Assembly: GCA_041659285.1 (NCBI GenBank)
Contig: JBAZYO010000006.1
Location: 186,001 to 250,000, forward strand
Direction: 5' to 3'
DNA length: 64,000 nt
From: Vicinamibacterales bacterium
GTDB lineage: Bacteria; Acidobacteriota; Vicinamibacteria; Vicinamibacterales; UBA2999
Part shown: positions 18,595-27,350 of the stretch, one piece after another
How the letters are laid out: each line of letters starts with the position of its first letter
Position numbering within the stretch: the stretch's first letter is position 1
The notes under the pieces: model-generated
What the model was told of the DNA's origin: nothing
Databases searched by the model: none
The model's input: only the letters and a program-made list of their open reading frames with translations
Position numbers and translations under genes: made by a program

Positions 18595-18686
18595 TCCGGC
18601 TAAAGCCGGAGGAGAAATCCGGCTAAAGCCGGATGCTACAGCTGTAGCACCCGGCTTCGTCGATGTAGAGTCCGGCTTTAGCCGGA
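18595..18686. repeat. Cluster of GGCTAAAGCC palindromic repeats (REP-like)
   Basis: Three copies of TCCGGCTAAAGCCGGA occur at 18595-18610, 18618-18633 and (inverted) 18671-18686, with a 16-bp palindrome TGCTACAGCTGTAGCA at 18634-18649 between them. They fill the gap between the acyl-CoA dehydrogenase start and the stop of the PA-IL-like gene. The third copy runs up to the latter's stop codon. The same core recurs at 57698-57715 and, as GGCGGCTTTAGCCGCC, at 61390-61411, so it is a dispersed intergenic repeat. Hairpins formed in the RNA could act as terminators. Confidence 0.8.
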
Positions 18687-19313
18687 CTAGTAGTAAACGA
18701 CGACCCGGAAATTCCCCGAGTTGTCCGTCAGCACGTCGTCGTTGATGCCCAGGTAGAGGCGGCCGCTGCCGCGGAGGCGTACCGCACCGGTTTCGTCACC
18801 GATGAAGAACAGGTCGCCCGAGTCAGTGCCGATCTTGCCGATCAGCGCGGCGGCGTTGCGGTTGCCCATGGGGCGGCCCGGGTTGGGCGGCGAGTTGCGC
18901 TCGCCGGCGGGACCATCGCGGCGGTCGCGGCCCCAGCGCACCTGGCCCTGGGCCTCGAAGTAGACGGTCTGTCCCTGGCGAACATCAATGCCGGTGTCAT
19001 TCCACGCCACGTCGGCTGACACGATAACTTGCTTTTCGCGCATGCCGGACGGCCGGTCGAAGCTGGTCGACAAGCCGCTGGTGCTGGTGCGGCTGTTCTC
19101 GAATTCGATCCGGACCACTTCGTCGCGGTCGAAGCGCAAGGTGCGGCCAGAGTTGTAGCCGCGCCGCTCTTCGAATTCGATGGTGCCGTTGCGGAACGAG
19201 ATGAGCTCGCCCTGCACGCGAGAGCCATCGCGCAGGATCAGGGTGTCGGCTTGCAGACTAATGGGTAGCGCCAGCACAAGGGCCACGCGCGCGATCCAGC
19301 GTTGGGGAACCAT
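18687..19313 (-). CDS. Secreted protein with PA-IL-like (LecA-type) carbohydrate-binding domain
   Basis: The 208-residue protein starts at an ATG preceded by a perfect AGGAGG at 6-nt spacing, which selects this start over longer alternatives. A signal peptide (about 1-22) is followed by a small segment with RDGSRVQGELISFRNGTIEFEE and then a C-terminal domain (about 95-208) resembling the PA-IL galactophilic lectin: VSADVAWNDTGIDVRQGQTV, a glycine/proline loop, LIGKIG, and the closing SGRLYLGINDDVLTDNSGNF. In PA-IL such residues bind calcium and galactose. Lectin activity is inferred from the fold. Expected location is the periplasm or cell surface. Confidence 0.8.
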   Translation of the reverse strand: MVPQRWIARVALVLALPISLQADTLILRDGSRVQGELISFRNGTIEFEERRGYNSGRTLRFDRDEVVRIEFENSRTSTSGLSTSFDRPSGMREKQVIVSADVAWNDTGIDVRQGQTVYFEAQGQVRWGRDRRDGPAGERNSPPNPGRPMGNRNAAALIGKIGTDSGDLFFIGDETGAVRLRGSGRLYLGINDDVLTDNSGNFRVVVYY

Positions 19314-19429
19314 CTGTAACCTCCTCGGGACAGTCTTTCGAGATTGACCTCGACTATTGCGAATTTCATGCCCTTTGCAGCGGCGTGGCTCTTGCAAGGG
19401 AGTCGTGGGATCATAGCATCGGAGGCGGA

Positions 19430-19933
19430 ATGACATTTAAGACCCGACGGACCACGCTCGCACCCGTGATTGCCCTGACCATCCTGTTCCTGGCCGGCAG
19501 CGTTCGCCCGGCCCACGCCGACATCACGGCGTTTCTCGGTCTCTCGCCGACACCGGCACGGCACACGGTCAAGGGATTCAGCGGCGGCTTGTCACTGCTG
19601 GTGGTCGGGTTCGAGGTGGAATTCAGCGACCTCGGTGAAGACACGCTGGACGCGCTGCCGGGGCTCAAGACCTATTCGGGCAACGTGTTTGTCCAGACGC
19701 CGGTCGAGGTGAAGGGCACCCAGTTCTACGCCACCGCCGGGGGCAGCGGCTATCGCGAGAACCTCGGCACGCGCCAGGAAACCCACTTCGGGGTCAACGT
19801 GGGTGGCGGGGTCAAGATTCGCGTGCTGGGTCCTGTGCGGCTCAGGCTGGACTACCGAGTGTTCCAGTTGCGCGGCGAGCCCCTCTATTCGACCTACCAG
19901 CGCTTCTACGCCGGCGCGAACATCGCCTTCTGA
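19430..19933 (+). CDS. Small outer-membrane beta-barrel protein, unknown function
   Basis: The 167-residue product begins MTFKTRRTTLAPVIAL after a GGAGGCGGA ribosome-binding site. A signal peptide ends near RPAHAD. The mature part alternates hydrophobic and polar residues with many glycines (GVNVGGGVKIRVLGPVRLRLDYRVFQL), and the protein ends in Phe (GANIAF), the typical C-terminal signal of outer-membrane barrels. It is divergent from the PA-IL-like gene with 116 bp between the starts. No specific family was recognised; it resembles generic OmpA/OmpW-type small barrels. Confidence 0.75.
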   Translation: MTFKTRRTTLAPVIALTILFLAGSVRPAHADITAFLGLSPTPARHTVKGFSGGLSLLVVGFEVEFSDLGEDTLDALPGLKTYSGNVFVQTPVEVKGTQFYATAGGSGYRENLGTRQETHFGVNVGGGVKIRVLGPVRLRLDYRVFQLRGEPLYSTYQRFYAGANIAF

Positions 19934-19941
19934 CGCGCGGG

Positions 19942-20463
19942 TTAGCGGCCGCCGGGTTTCTTGACTTCGGGAGGGGCGATGGGCGCCACCGCCATGTTCG
20001 CGAGTTCGGTCAGGTCGAGCTTTGACGGCGGCGCGGCGAACGCGTCCTGGTACTTGCTCAGCATCTCCGGCGCGAGGTCCTGGACCAGGGCGTCAACCAG
20101 CAACGACGGCCGGTAGTCGAAGCCCGGCACCGCCGGCAACATCACGTGGATGTAGAGGACATTGCCCTTGGTGTCGGCCGCCGCCGCCTTGAACACACGC
20201 CAGCCCTTGGTGGCGGCCTTACGCGAGGCATCCGCGTCTTTGGCGAGCGCGGCCTGCAGCGTCTGAATCACCAGCTCGTAGTCGGCGGTCGCCGCTGGCT
20301 TGATCGCCACGAGGATCAGGCCGGCTTCCCCAACGAAAGCGGACGTGGCCGGATCCGGCGACGGCGGCGTCGCGGCGGGCGGAACGGTCGCTTGCGGAGT
20401 GGGCGCCACGGCCTGGGCCAGCAGCACGATGAGGGCGAGCGCGGCGGTCACAGGAACCAGCAT
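19942..20463 (-). CDS. Secreted protein of unknown function, paralogue of the upstream gene
   Basis: This 173-residue protein has a signal peptide (MLVPVTAALALIVLLAQAVA), a Pro/Thr-rich stretch and a globular domain. That domain aligns with the product of 20533-20985: both share a strand I..IKP..TADYE/FE, a helix with L...L.KD/SD, a GW/LK..FK segment, YI/VLMV.P, and a helix ending KYQ/KDAFA. It has an extra Pro-rich C-terminal tail (APIAPPEVKKPGGR). The family is not one I recognise. It follows its paralogue on the same strand with a hairpin between them. Confidence 0.72.
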   Translation of the reverse strand: MLVPVTAALALIVLLAQAVAPTPQATVPPAATPPSPDPATSAFVGEAGLILVAIKPAATADYELVIQTLQAALAKDADASRKAATKGWRVFKAAAADTKGNVLYIHVMLPAVPGFDYRPSLLVDALVQDLAPEMLSKYQDAFAAPPSKLDLTELANMAVAPIAPPEVKKPGGR

Positions 20464-20483
20464 ACCGCGACAGGTAGGGGGCA

Positions 20484-20511
20484 GGCCCTGGAGTGCGTTG
20501 ACTCCAGGGCC
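20484..20511. terminator. 11-bp-stem hairpin between two secreted-protein paralogues
   Basis: A perfect inverted repeat GGCCCTGGAGT-GCGTTG-ACTCCAGGGCC lies between the stop of the upstream paralogue and the start of the downstream one on the minus strand. It has no T-tract, so it is not a canonical intrinsic terminator; partial termination or mRNA stabilisation are both possible. Confidence 0.5.
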
Positions 20512-20532
20512 CGCTGAATTGTCGGAATGGGC

Positions 20533-20985
20533 CTACTGAACCTTGTTCAGGATGGTGATGGCGCGACCGGCGAAAGCGTCCTTGTACTTCTGGAACACCT
20601 CCTGGACCTCGACCGGGAACACTTCGGCGATGAGCCGGGTGATGTCGTATTCCTGGTCCTTGATCACCGGATCAACCATCAGCACGTAAACCGCGCTGTT
20701 GTTCACAGCCTGAGGGGACTTGAAGAACTTCAAGCCGGCCAGCTGCTGCTTGCGCTCGGCCTTGTCACTCTTGCCGAGCGATTCCTTCAGCTTGGCAACC
20801 ACACCCTCAAAGTCCGCCGTCTTATCGGGTTTGATGAGAAACGTGATGACGGCAGCATCGCCGTCGAGTGTCAGGACCGGTTTGGCCGGAGCCGCCGGCT
20901 CCTGAGCCGCCGCCACGCCCGCCCCAGCCAGCGTGAACGTCGCCAGCGCAATTCCCGACACAAAGACCCGCAATCCTCGAAGCAT
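20533..20985 (-). CDS. Secreted protein of unknown function (first of a tandem paralogous pair)
   Basis: The 150-residue product has a clear signal peptide (MLRGLRVFVSGIALATFTLAGAGVAAAQ) and one domain of alternating strands and helices (ITFLIKPDKTADFEGVVAKLKESLG ... AVYVLMVDPVIKD ... VFQKYKDAFAGRAITILNKVQ). No catalytic motif is visible. It resembles the next gene along the whole domain, indicating duplication. The predicted site of action is the periplasm. Genes on either side (outer-membrane barrel, hemW) do not reveal a role. Confidence 0.74.
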   Translation of the reverse strand: MLRGLRVFVSGIALATFTLAGAGVAAAQEPAAPAKPVLTLDGDAAVITFLIKPDKTADFEGVVAKLKESLGKSDKAERKQQLAGLKFFKSPQAVNNSAVYVLMVDPVIKDQEYDITRLIAEVFPVEVQEVFQKYKDAFAGRAITILNKVQ

Positions 20986-21018
20986 TGAACAGCCTCCTTC
21001 AAACGAAAGTTCGCTACT

Positions 21019-22164
21019 TTACCGTACTGGACGTCCGATGAACACCGACATCACTTCGTTAGCTAGAAGCATGCCAGCCCTCGTCAGGGCCAGGCGCCGG
21101 TCCGGCTCATGCACCAGCAGCCCCGCCCCGATGAACGCTGCTAAGTCTTGCCCGTATCGTGCCCAAATATCAACGTCATGCTGTACCCGCATGCGCGGGA
21201 GGTCCAGGCCATCGGCCAGCCGCAGGCCCATGAACAGCGCTTCTTCGAGGCGTTCCTGCGGTTCCAGGGTCCTCCGATCGAGGCGCACATCGGCGCCCGA
21301 CCCGATGCGCTCGACGTACTCCGTCGTCGAGCTCAGGGTCCGCCAGCGCTCACCAGCGTAGGTCGCATGCGCCCCGCAGCCAAAGCCAAGCCACTGCCCT
21401 TGCTGCCAGTATTTCAGATTATGGCGCGACCGGCGCGCGGCCGGGCGGGCCACGTTCGAGATCTCGTACTGGTCATAGCCGGCGCGGTCCAGGCGGCCCA
21501 GGCCATCCATGTACATGTCCGCCGCGTCGTCATCCGGGGCCACCGACCATCCGCTGCGCGCCATCGCCTCTTTCAGCGGCGCGTTGGGATAAATCTCGAG
21601 CAGGTAAAGGGACGCATGGTCGGGGCCCACGTCGATGAGCGCGTCCACCGATGCCAGCCAGTCGGACGGGCGCTGGCCCGGGAGCCACATCATCAGGTCG
21701 AGGCTGACGTTGTCGAAGCCGGCGGCGCGCGCCAGCCGGACCACGCCGCGGGCGGTGTCGGCGGTATGCAGGCGGCCCAGCCGCGCGAGCTCGGCATCGT
21801 GAAACGACTGCACGCCGAAGCTCAGGCGGTTGACGCCGGCGGCGCGAATGCCGTCGAGCATGGCGGCAGTGGACGACTCGGGGTTGGCTTCGAGGGTGAT
21901 CTCGCAGTCGTCCGCCACGGCAAAGCTGTCGCGGCACGCGGCGATGATCGCGGCGACCTCGGCCGGCTCGAGCAACGACGGGGTGCCGCCGCCAAAAAAG
22001 ATGGTGTCGGCCGCCACGCCGGGCGCCGCGCTGCCGCGGATGTCGGCGATCAGCGCGTCAACGTAGCGGCGGCGCAGGCCCTCGTCGTGCAGGCCTCGAT
22101 TGAAGTTGCAGTAGTTGCAGATGGCGGCGCAGAACGGAATGTGGAGGTAGATCCCGATTGGCAC
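21019..22164 (-). CDS. hemW: Radical SAM protein HemW (coproporphyrinogen III oxidase-like haem chaperone)
   Basis: The 381-residue protein starts at a GTG (22162-22164) that overlaps the TAG of the upstream ATPase gene (TAGTG), giving the usual N-terminus VPIGIYLHIPFCAAICNYCNF. The CxxxCxxC [4Fe-4S]/SAM motif, GGGTPSLL and the HemN-type C-terminal domain are present. HemW proteins resemble oxygen-independent coproporphyrinogen oxidase but act in haem insertion; the fourth Cys pattern (CxxxCxxC followed by Phe rather than Cys) favours HemW over HemN. It closes the chaperone/sigma cluster. Confidence 0.92.
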   Translation of the reverse strand: MPIGIYLHIPFCAAICNYCNFNRGLHDEGLRRRYVDALIADIRGSAAPGVAADTIFFGGGTPSLLEPAEVAAIIAACRDSFAVADDCEITLEANPESSTAAMLDGIRAAGVNRLSFGVQSFHDAELARLGRLHTADTARGVVRLARAAGFDNVSLDLMMWLPGQRPSDWLASVDALIDVGPDHASLYLLEIYPNAPLKEAMARSGWSVAPDDDAADMYMDGLGRLDRAGYDQYEISNVARPAARRSRHNLKYWQQGQWLGFGCGAHATYAGERWRTLSSTTEYVERIGSGADVRLDRRTLEPQERLEEALFMGLRLADGLDLPRMRVQHDVDIWARYGQDLAAFIGAGLLVHEPDRRLALTRAGMLLANEVMSVFIGRPVR

Positions 22165-23054
22165 TACTTGCTTCCGGCTTTGCCCCCGGACCAATTCAGC
22201 TCGAACTGGGTCCCCGAATCCTTGAGACGCGCGCGTGCCATGCCCTTGGTCTTGGGGGGCAGGTTCGACGAGCGGCGCGCGTTCTGCGGCGAGGCGGGCG
22301 AGTTCTTCTGCCACTCCGCGATCTTTTCCGCTGAGGCGTGCGGGCCGACTTCACGCACGTCGGCGCCCTGGATTTCCACCCAGTCGCACATCTCGACGAG
22401 GCGCGAGCGCGTGCGCGCGCCGAGCTGGAAGATGAAGCCCTGCGGGTCGGTGTTGTCGGGAGAATCGACCAGGTTGCTGGTGAAGATGGTCGGCCGCCGC
22501 GCGTTGTAGCGCGTGTTCACCACCAGGCCGAGTGTTTCCTGCACCCATTCCGACGTGCGTTCCGCGCCCAGGTCGTCCAGCACCAGCAGGTCGGCGTTGA
22601 GCACCGGCCCGAGCACATCCATTTCGGTCTCTTCGACCGACCGGTTGTAGGTGTCGCGCACCAGCCGCAGCAACTCGCGGGTTTCGAAGAAGTAGCCGCG
22701 GGCGCCCTTGGTGCGCACGACTTCCTTCAGGATGCCGACGGCCAGGTGCGTCTTGCCGACGCCGTGAGGACCAAACAACAACAGGCCCTTGTCCACGGCG
22801 GGAAACGCCTCGACGAACTTGGTCGCGCGGCGAAACGCCTCGCGCTGCGTGTTCATGTCGTGTTCAAAGGTGGCCAGTTCGCAACGCGCGTAGCGGGACG
22901 GCACGCGCGCTTCCTGCATGAGCCGATCGACCACGGCGCCGCGCCAGCAGTCGCAGCGCGTCAAGCGCTCGATGCCGTCGACTTCCACGCTCTTCCAGCG
23001 TGATCCGTTGCAGATGGGGCATTCCATGGCGGCGGGCTCGATCTCGGCTGACAA
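22164..23054 (-). CDS. DnaC/DnaI/IstB-like AAA+ ATPase with N-terminal zinc-binding motif
   Basis: The 296-residue protein has an N-terminal Cys pattern (MECPICNGSRW...TRCDCW), as in DnaI/DnaC-type loaders, then an AAA+ core with Walker A GPHGVGKTH and Walker B LLVLDDLGAE, and a sensor region TIFTSNLV. A basic C-terminal extension (about 250-296) contains RRSSNLPPKTKGMARARLK. Proteins of this type load replicative helicase or, in transposons, assist target choice. No transposase is nearby, so a helicase-loader-like role is more likely. The gene sits between the short sigma factor and hemW, coupled to hemW by TAGTG. Confidence 0.85.
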   Translation of the reverse strand: MSAEIEPAAMECPICNGSRWKSVEVDGIERLTRCDCWRGAVVDRLMQEARVPSRYARCELATFEHDMNTQREAFRRATKFVEAFPAVDKGLLLFGPHGVGKTHLAVGILKEVVRTKGARGYFFETRELLRLVRDTYNRSVEETEMDVLGPVLNADLLVLDDLGAERTSEWVQETLGLVVNTRYNARRPTIFTSNLVDSPDNTDPQGFIFQLGARTRSRLVEMCDWVEIQGADVREVGPHASAEKIAEWQKNSPASPQNARRSSNLPPKTKGMARARLKDSGTQFELNWSGGKAGSK

Positions 23055-23074
23055 CTGGGGCTGACGGATGGCGA

Positions 23075-23716
23075 CTAGTTCAAGTAGCTGCGCAGCACGC
23101 TGGGCTGCCGCAGCGCGTGCGGGGCGCCGGTGTCGAACTTCAGCGGGCCCTTGCCCGACTTGCGCGCCTTGCGGCGCTTGCGGCCTTCGTTCTGCAGGTG
23201 AATCTCGAGGTCTTCGGCGTCGCTGGTCGCCGGCTCGCGCACTTCGCCGCCGGTGGCCGCGGTGTGCGCGTATTCCATCGCCACGCGAATCGCATCAACC
23301 TGCCGGCCCGAAACCGACGCGGCCGTCAGGCTCTCGGAGTTCACCTCCGGCGAGCGCGACGCCTCCGCCAGCAGGTGCATCATCGCCTGACGGATCCACC
23401 AGAGCGCCGAGGCCTGAAACGTCTCGGACTGCACGGGGTCGAACCGGCGCGCGGCCTCGATCAAGCCGAGGTTGCCTTCGTGGATCAAGTCGAGCAGCGG
23501 CACGCCGAGGCGGCGAAAACGTTTCGCGTAGTGAACCACGAAGCGCAAGTTCGACTGCACCAGCCGGCCCAGCGCGTCTTCGTCGCCGTGTTGCTGAATT
23601 TGACGGCCGAGCTGTTGCTCGTCATCAGGCGTGAGCAACGGGAAGCTGGAAATCTCGCGAAGGTAGGCGTGCAGTGTTTCCGATTCGGATGCCAGTGACT
23701 CGAACTTCCTGACCAC
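23075..23716 (-). CDS. Sigma-70 family factor lacking regions 3 and 4
   Basis: The 213-residue protein contains sigma region 1.2 (residues about 14-45, LHAYLREISSFPLLTPDDEQQLGRQI) and region 2 (about 46-115, LVQSNLRFVVHYAKRFRRLGVPLLDLIHEGNLGLIEAARRFDP ... ALWWIRQAMMHLL). Regions 3 and 4, which contact extended -10 and -35 elements, are absent. They are replaced by a low-complexity stretch and a very basic tail (GRKRRKARKSGKGPLKF). In region 2.3/2.4 the usual FSTYA is FQASA. The ORF is intact, so this is not an obvious frameshift. It starts at GTG 23714-23716, 38 nt downstream of hspR. Confidence 0.85.
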   Translation of the reverse strand: MVRKFESLASESETLHAYLREISSFPLLTPDDEQQLGRQIQQHGDEDALGRLVQSNLRFVVHYAKRFRRLGVPLLDLIHEGNLGLIEAARRFDPVQSETFQASALWWIRQAMMHLLAEASRSPEVNSESLTAASVSGRQVDAIRVAMEYAHTAATGGEVREPATSDAEDLEIHLQNEGRKRRKARKSGKGPLKFDTGAPHALRQPSVLRSYLN

Positions 23717-23754
23717 GAGCGAATCTTACCACCGACGCATGTGGGGATAAACCC

Positions 23755-24201
23755 TTAGCTGGGTGCCTTGCTTTTTTTTGTCGTGTCACTCTTGCTCACG
23801 GTCGCATCAGGTCCCGGATGCGCGGCGCGCACCAAATCGGCCGGCGACGCTTTCACCAGTGCCGTGCCCAGCCGTTGTTCCCAATCGTCGATGCCGCGCG
23901 CCAGTTCACGCTTCACGTATTCCATGAACTCGTTCACTTCACCCTGCATTTGCTCCATCTTGCGGCGCATATTCAGGATGATCTCAACACCGGCCAGGTT
24001 CACGCCCAAATCTCGGGTAAGTGACAGAATCGTCTCCAACTGCTCGAGATCCTCTTCGGAGTAGAGCCGCGTGTTGCCTTCCGTGCGTGACGGCTTGAGC
24101 AATCCTTCCCGCTCGTACAACCGCAAGGTTTGCGGGTGAATGTTGTAGCGCTGGGCCACCACGCTGATCATGAAATACGCCTTGCCCTGTCGCTTGGTCA
24201 T
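23755..24201 (-). CDS. hspR: MerR-family heat-shock regulator HspR
   Basis: The 148-residue protein has a MerR-type winged helix near the N-terminus (FMISVVAQRYNIHPQTLRLYEREGLLKPSRTEGNTRLYSEEDLEQL) and a long coiled-coil helix (MRRKMEQMQGEVNEFMEYVKREL). HspR represses the dnaK operon in Actinobacteria and related groups, using DnaK as co-repressor. Its ATG overlaps the dnaJ stop (ATGA), the standard dnaK-dnaJ-hspR arrangement. No clear HAIR inverted repeat (CTTGAGT-N7-ACTCAAG) is visible upstream of dnaK, so its target here is open. Confidence 0.9.
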   Translation of the reverse strand: MTKRQGKAYFMISVVAQRYNIHPQTLRLYEREGLLKPSRTEGNTRLYSEEDLEQLETILSLTRDLGVNLAGVEIILNMRRKMEQMQGEVNEFMEYVKRELARGIDDWEQRLGTALVKASPADLVRAAHPGPDATVSKSDTTKKSKAPS

Positions 24202-25280
24202 TGCTCCCTGACGCTTTCGCCGTTGATCCGGCCGAATTCCCGGAGCAATTCCTTCGACCGCTCGTCCAGCACCCTGGGCAGGCGCATGCGCACTTCTGCC
24301 ACCAGGTCGCCGCGCCGGCCGTTGCGCCCGACCGCGCCGCGCTCGCGCATGCGGAAGCGTTGTCCTGACTGCGTACCCGGCGGCACCCGCAGCCGAACCG
24401 ACCCGTCCGGTGTCTCAATGTCGATTTTGGCGCCCAACGCCGCCTCGTGGATGGCGAGCGGCACCGTCATGTGCAATTCGTCGCCTTCGCGCCGGTAAAC
24501 CGGATGCTCGAGTACGTCCACGTCGATGAGCAGGTCGCCCGGGAGTCCGCCACGAACCCCGGCATGGCCCTTCCCGCCAATGCGCACGCGCGCGCCGGCG
24601 GCGACGCCCGCCGGGATCCGCACGTTCAGCGTTTCGGTTCGGGGTTCCACACCCTGCGCGTGGCACGGCAGGCACTCTTCCTGTTTCAGCCGTCCGGAGC
24701 CGCCGCAGGTCGGACAGTTCTTGGCGAACACCATGTGGCCGCGAACCGACCGCACCGCGCCGGTGCCCTCGCAGGCCACGCACCGCGTTTCGGCGACCCG
24801 CTGATATCCGCTGCCCGTGCAGGCGCGGCAGGTGTCTTGCCGCGTCACCGTGACCGCGCGCTGCACGCCGTGCCACGCTTCTTCGAAGGTCAGCGCCGTC
24901 CGGGCATGGATGTCGGCGCCGTGCTCGGCGCCTTCCGGCTGCTCGCGGCCGGCGCGGCGCGCAAATACCTCCTCGAACAGCTCGCCAAAGGTGGTCGTGC
25001 GCTCGGCGTGCACGCGACTGGAGAAGTCGAACCCGGCAAACCCGAACGACGCCACCTCGTCTTCGGCGATCCCGTTCAACTGGCCGGCGTCGTAGCGCCG
25101 CCGCCGATCCGGATCGATCAGCGTCTCGTAGGCATCCAGCACCTGGCGAAAGCGCGCCGCCGCCTCCCGATCACCCGGGTTGATGTCCGGGTGCAGGCGC
25201 CGCGCCAGCCGGCGATAGGCCTTCTTGATATCGCCGGACGGCGCGCCACGCTCGATGCCAAGAACGATGTAGAGGTCCAT
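24198..25280 (-). CDS. dnaJ: Chaperone protein DnaJ
   Basis: The 360-residue co-chaperone has a J domain at residues 1-65 with the HPD motif (RRLHPDINPG), four zinc-finger repeats (CRACTGSG, CVACEGTG, CPTCGGSG, CLPCHAQG) and C-terminal substrate-binding domains. The region between J domain and zinc finger is not a long Gly/Phe stretch, which is less usual for type I DnaJ. The last repeat is CLPCHAQG instead of CxxCxGxG. It stimulates DnaK ATPase and delivers substrates. dnaK lies 34 nt upstream; hspR overlaps downstream. Confidence 0.95.
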   Translation of the reverse strand: MDLYIVLGIERGAPSGDIKKAYRRLARRLHPDINPGDREAAARFRQVLDAYETLIDPDRRRRYDAGQLNGIAEDEVASFGFAGFDFSSRVHAERTTTFGELFEEVFARRAGREQPEGAEHGADIHARTALTFEEAWHGVQRAVTVTRQDTCRACTGSGYQRVAETRCVACEGTGAVRSVRGHMVFAKNCPTCGGSGRLKQEECLPCHAQGVEPRTETLNVRIPAGVAAGARVRIGGKGHAGVRGGLPGDLLIDVDVLEHPVYRREGDELHMTVPLAIHEAALGAKIDIETPDGSVRLRVPPGTQSGQRFRMRERGAVGRNGRRGDLVAEVRMRLPRVLDERSKELLREFGRINGESVREQ

Positions 25281-25314
25281 CGTCGGGTCCTTCTAACTGC
25301 TGGCTGCCAACGCC

Positions 25315-27246
<1,932 letters not shown>

Positions 27247-27252
27247 GGTCTT

Positions 27253-27281
27253 AGTATGAAATGTGAGTGCATTGCTGTCAA
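27253..27281 (-). promoter_or_regulatory. Candidate dnaK promoter giving a leaderless mRNA
   Basis: On the minus strand, TTGACA (27276-27281) is followed after exactly 17 bp by CATACT (27253-27258, 4/6 match to TATAAT). The expected transcription start about 7 nt downstream falls at 27246, which is the A of the dnaK ATG. No Shine-Dalgarno sequence is present in the six bases between the -10 and the ATG. This is a prediction from spacing only. Confidence 0.5.
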
Positions 27282-27284
27282 CCA

Positions 27285-27319
27285 GTTCCGCGGCTGCCGC
27301 CGGCCCATGGCCGCGGAAC
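27285..27319. promoter_or_regulatory. 10-bp inverted repeat between divergent dnaK and PBP genes
   Basis: GTTCCGCGGC (27285-27294) and GCCGCGGAAC (27310-27319) form a perfect inverted repeat with a 15-bp spacer. The left arm begins 4 bp from the predicted dnaK -35 box; the right arm ends 8 bp before a TATACT at 27327-27332, a plausible -10 for the penicillin-binding protein gene. The arms are 25 bp apart centre to centre, so a dimeric regulator binding one or two helical turns apart is conceivable. It matches neither CIRCE nor HAIR. Confidence 0.5.
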
Positions 27320-27350
27320 CGACGGGTATACTGGGATTTAGCGACCTGCG

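Noticed and set aside
22164..23054. IstB of an IS21-type insertion sequence
   Set aside because: No IstA transposase, terminal inverted repeats or target duplication; N-terminal zinc motif and chaperone context favour a DnaC/DnaI-like protein.
27264..27272. Possible CIRCE half-site (GTGAGTGCA) upstream of dnaK
   Set aside because: Only the GAGTGC half resembles TTAGCACTC-N9-GAGTGCTAA; the second arm is absent at the right spacing.
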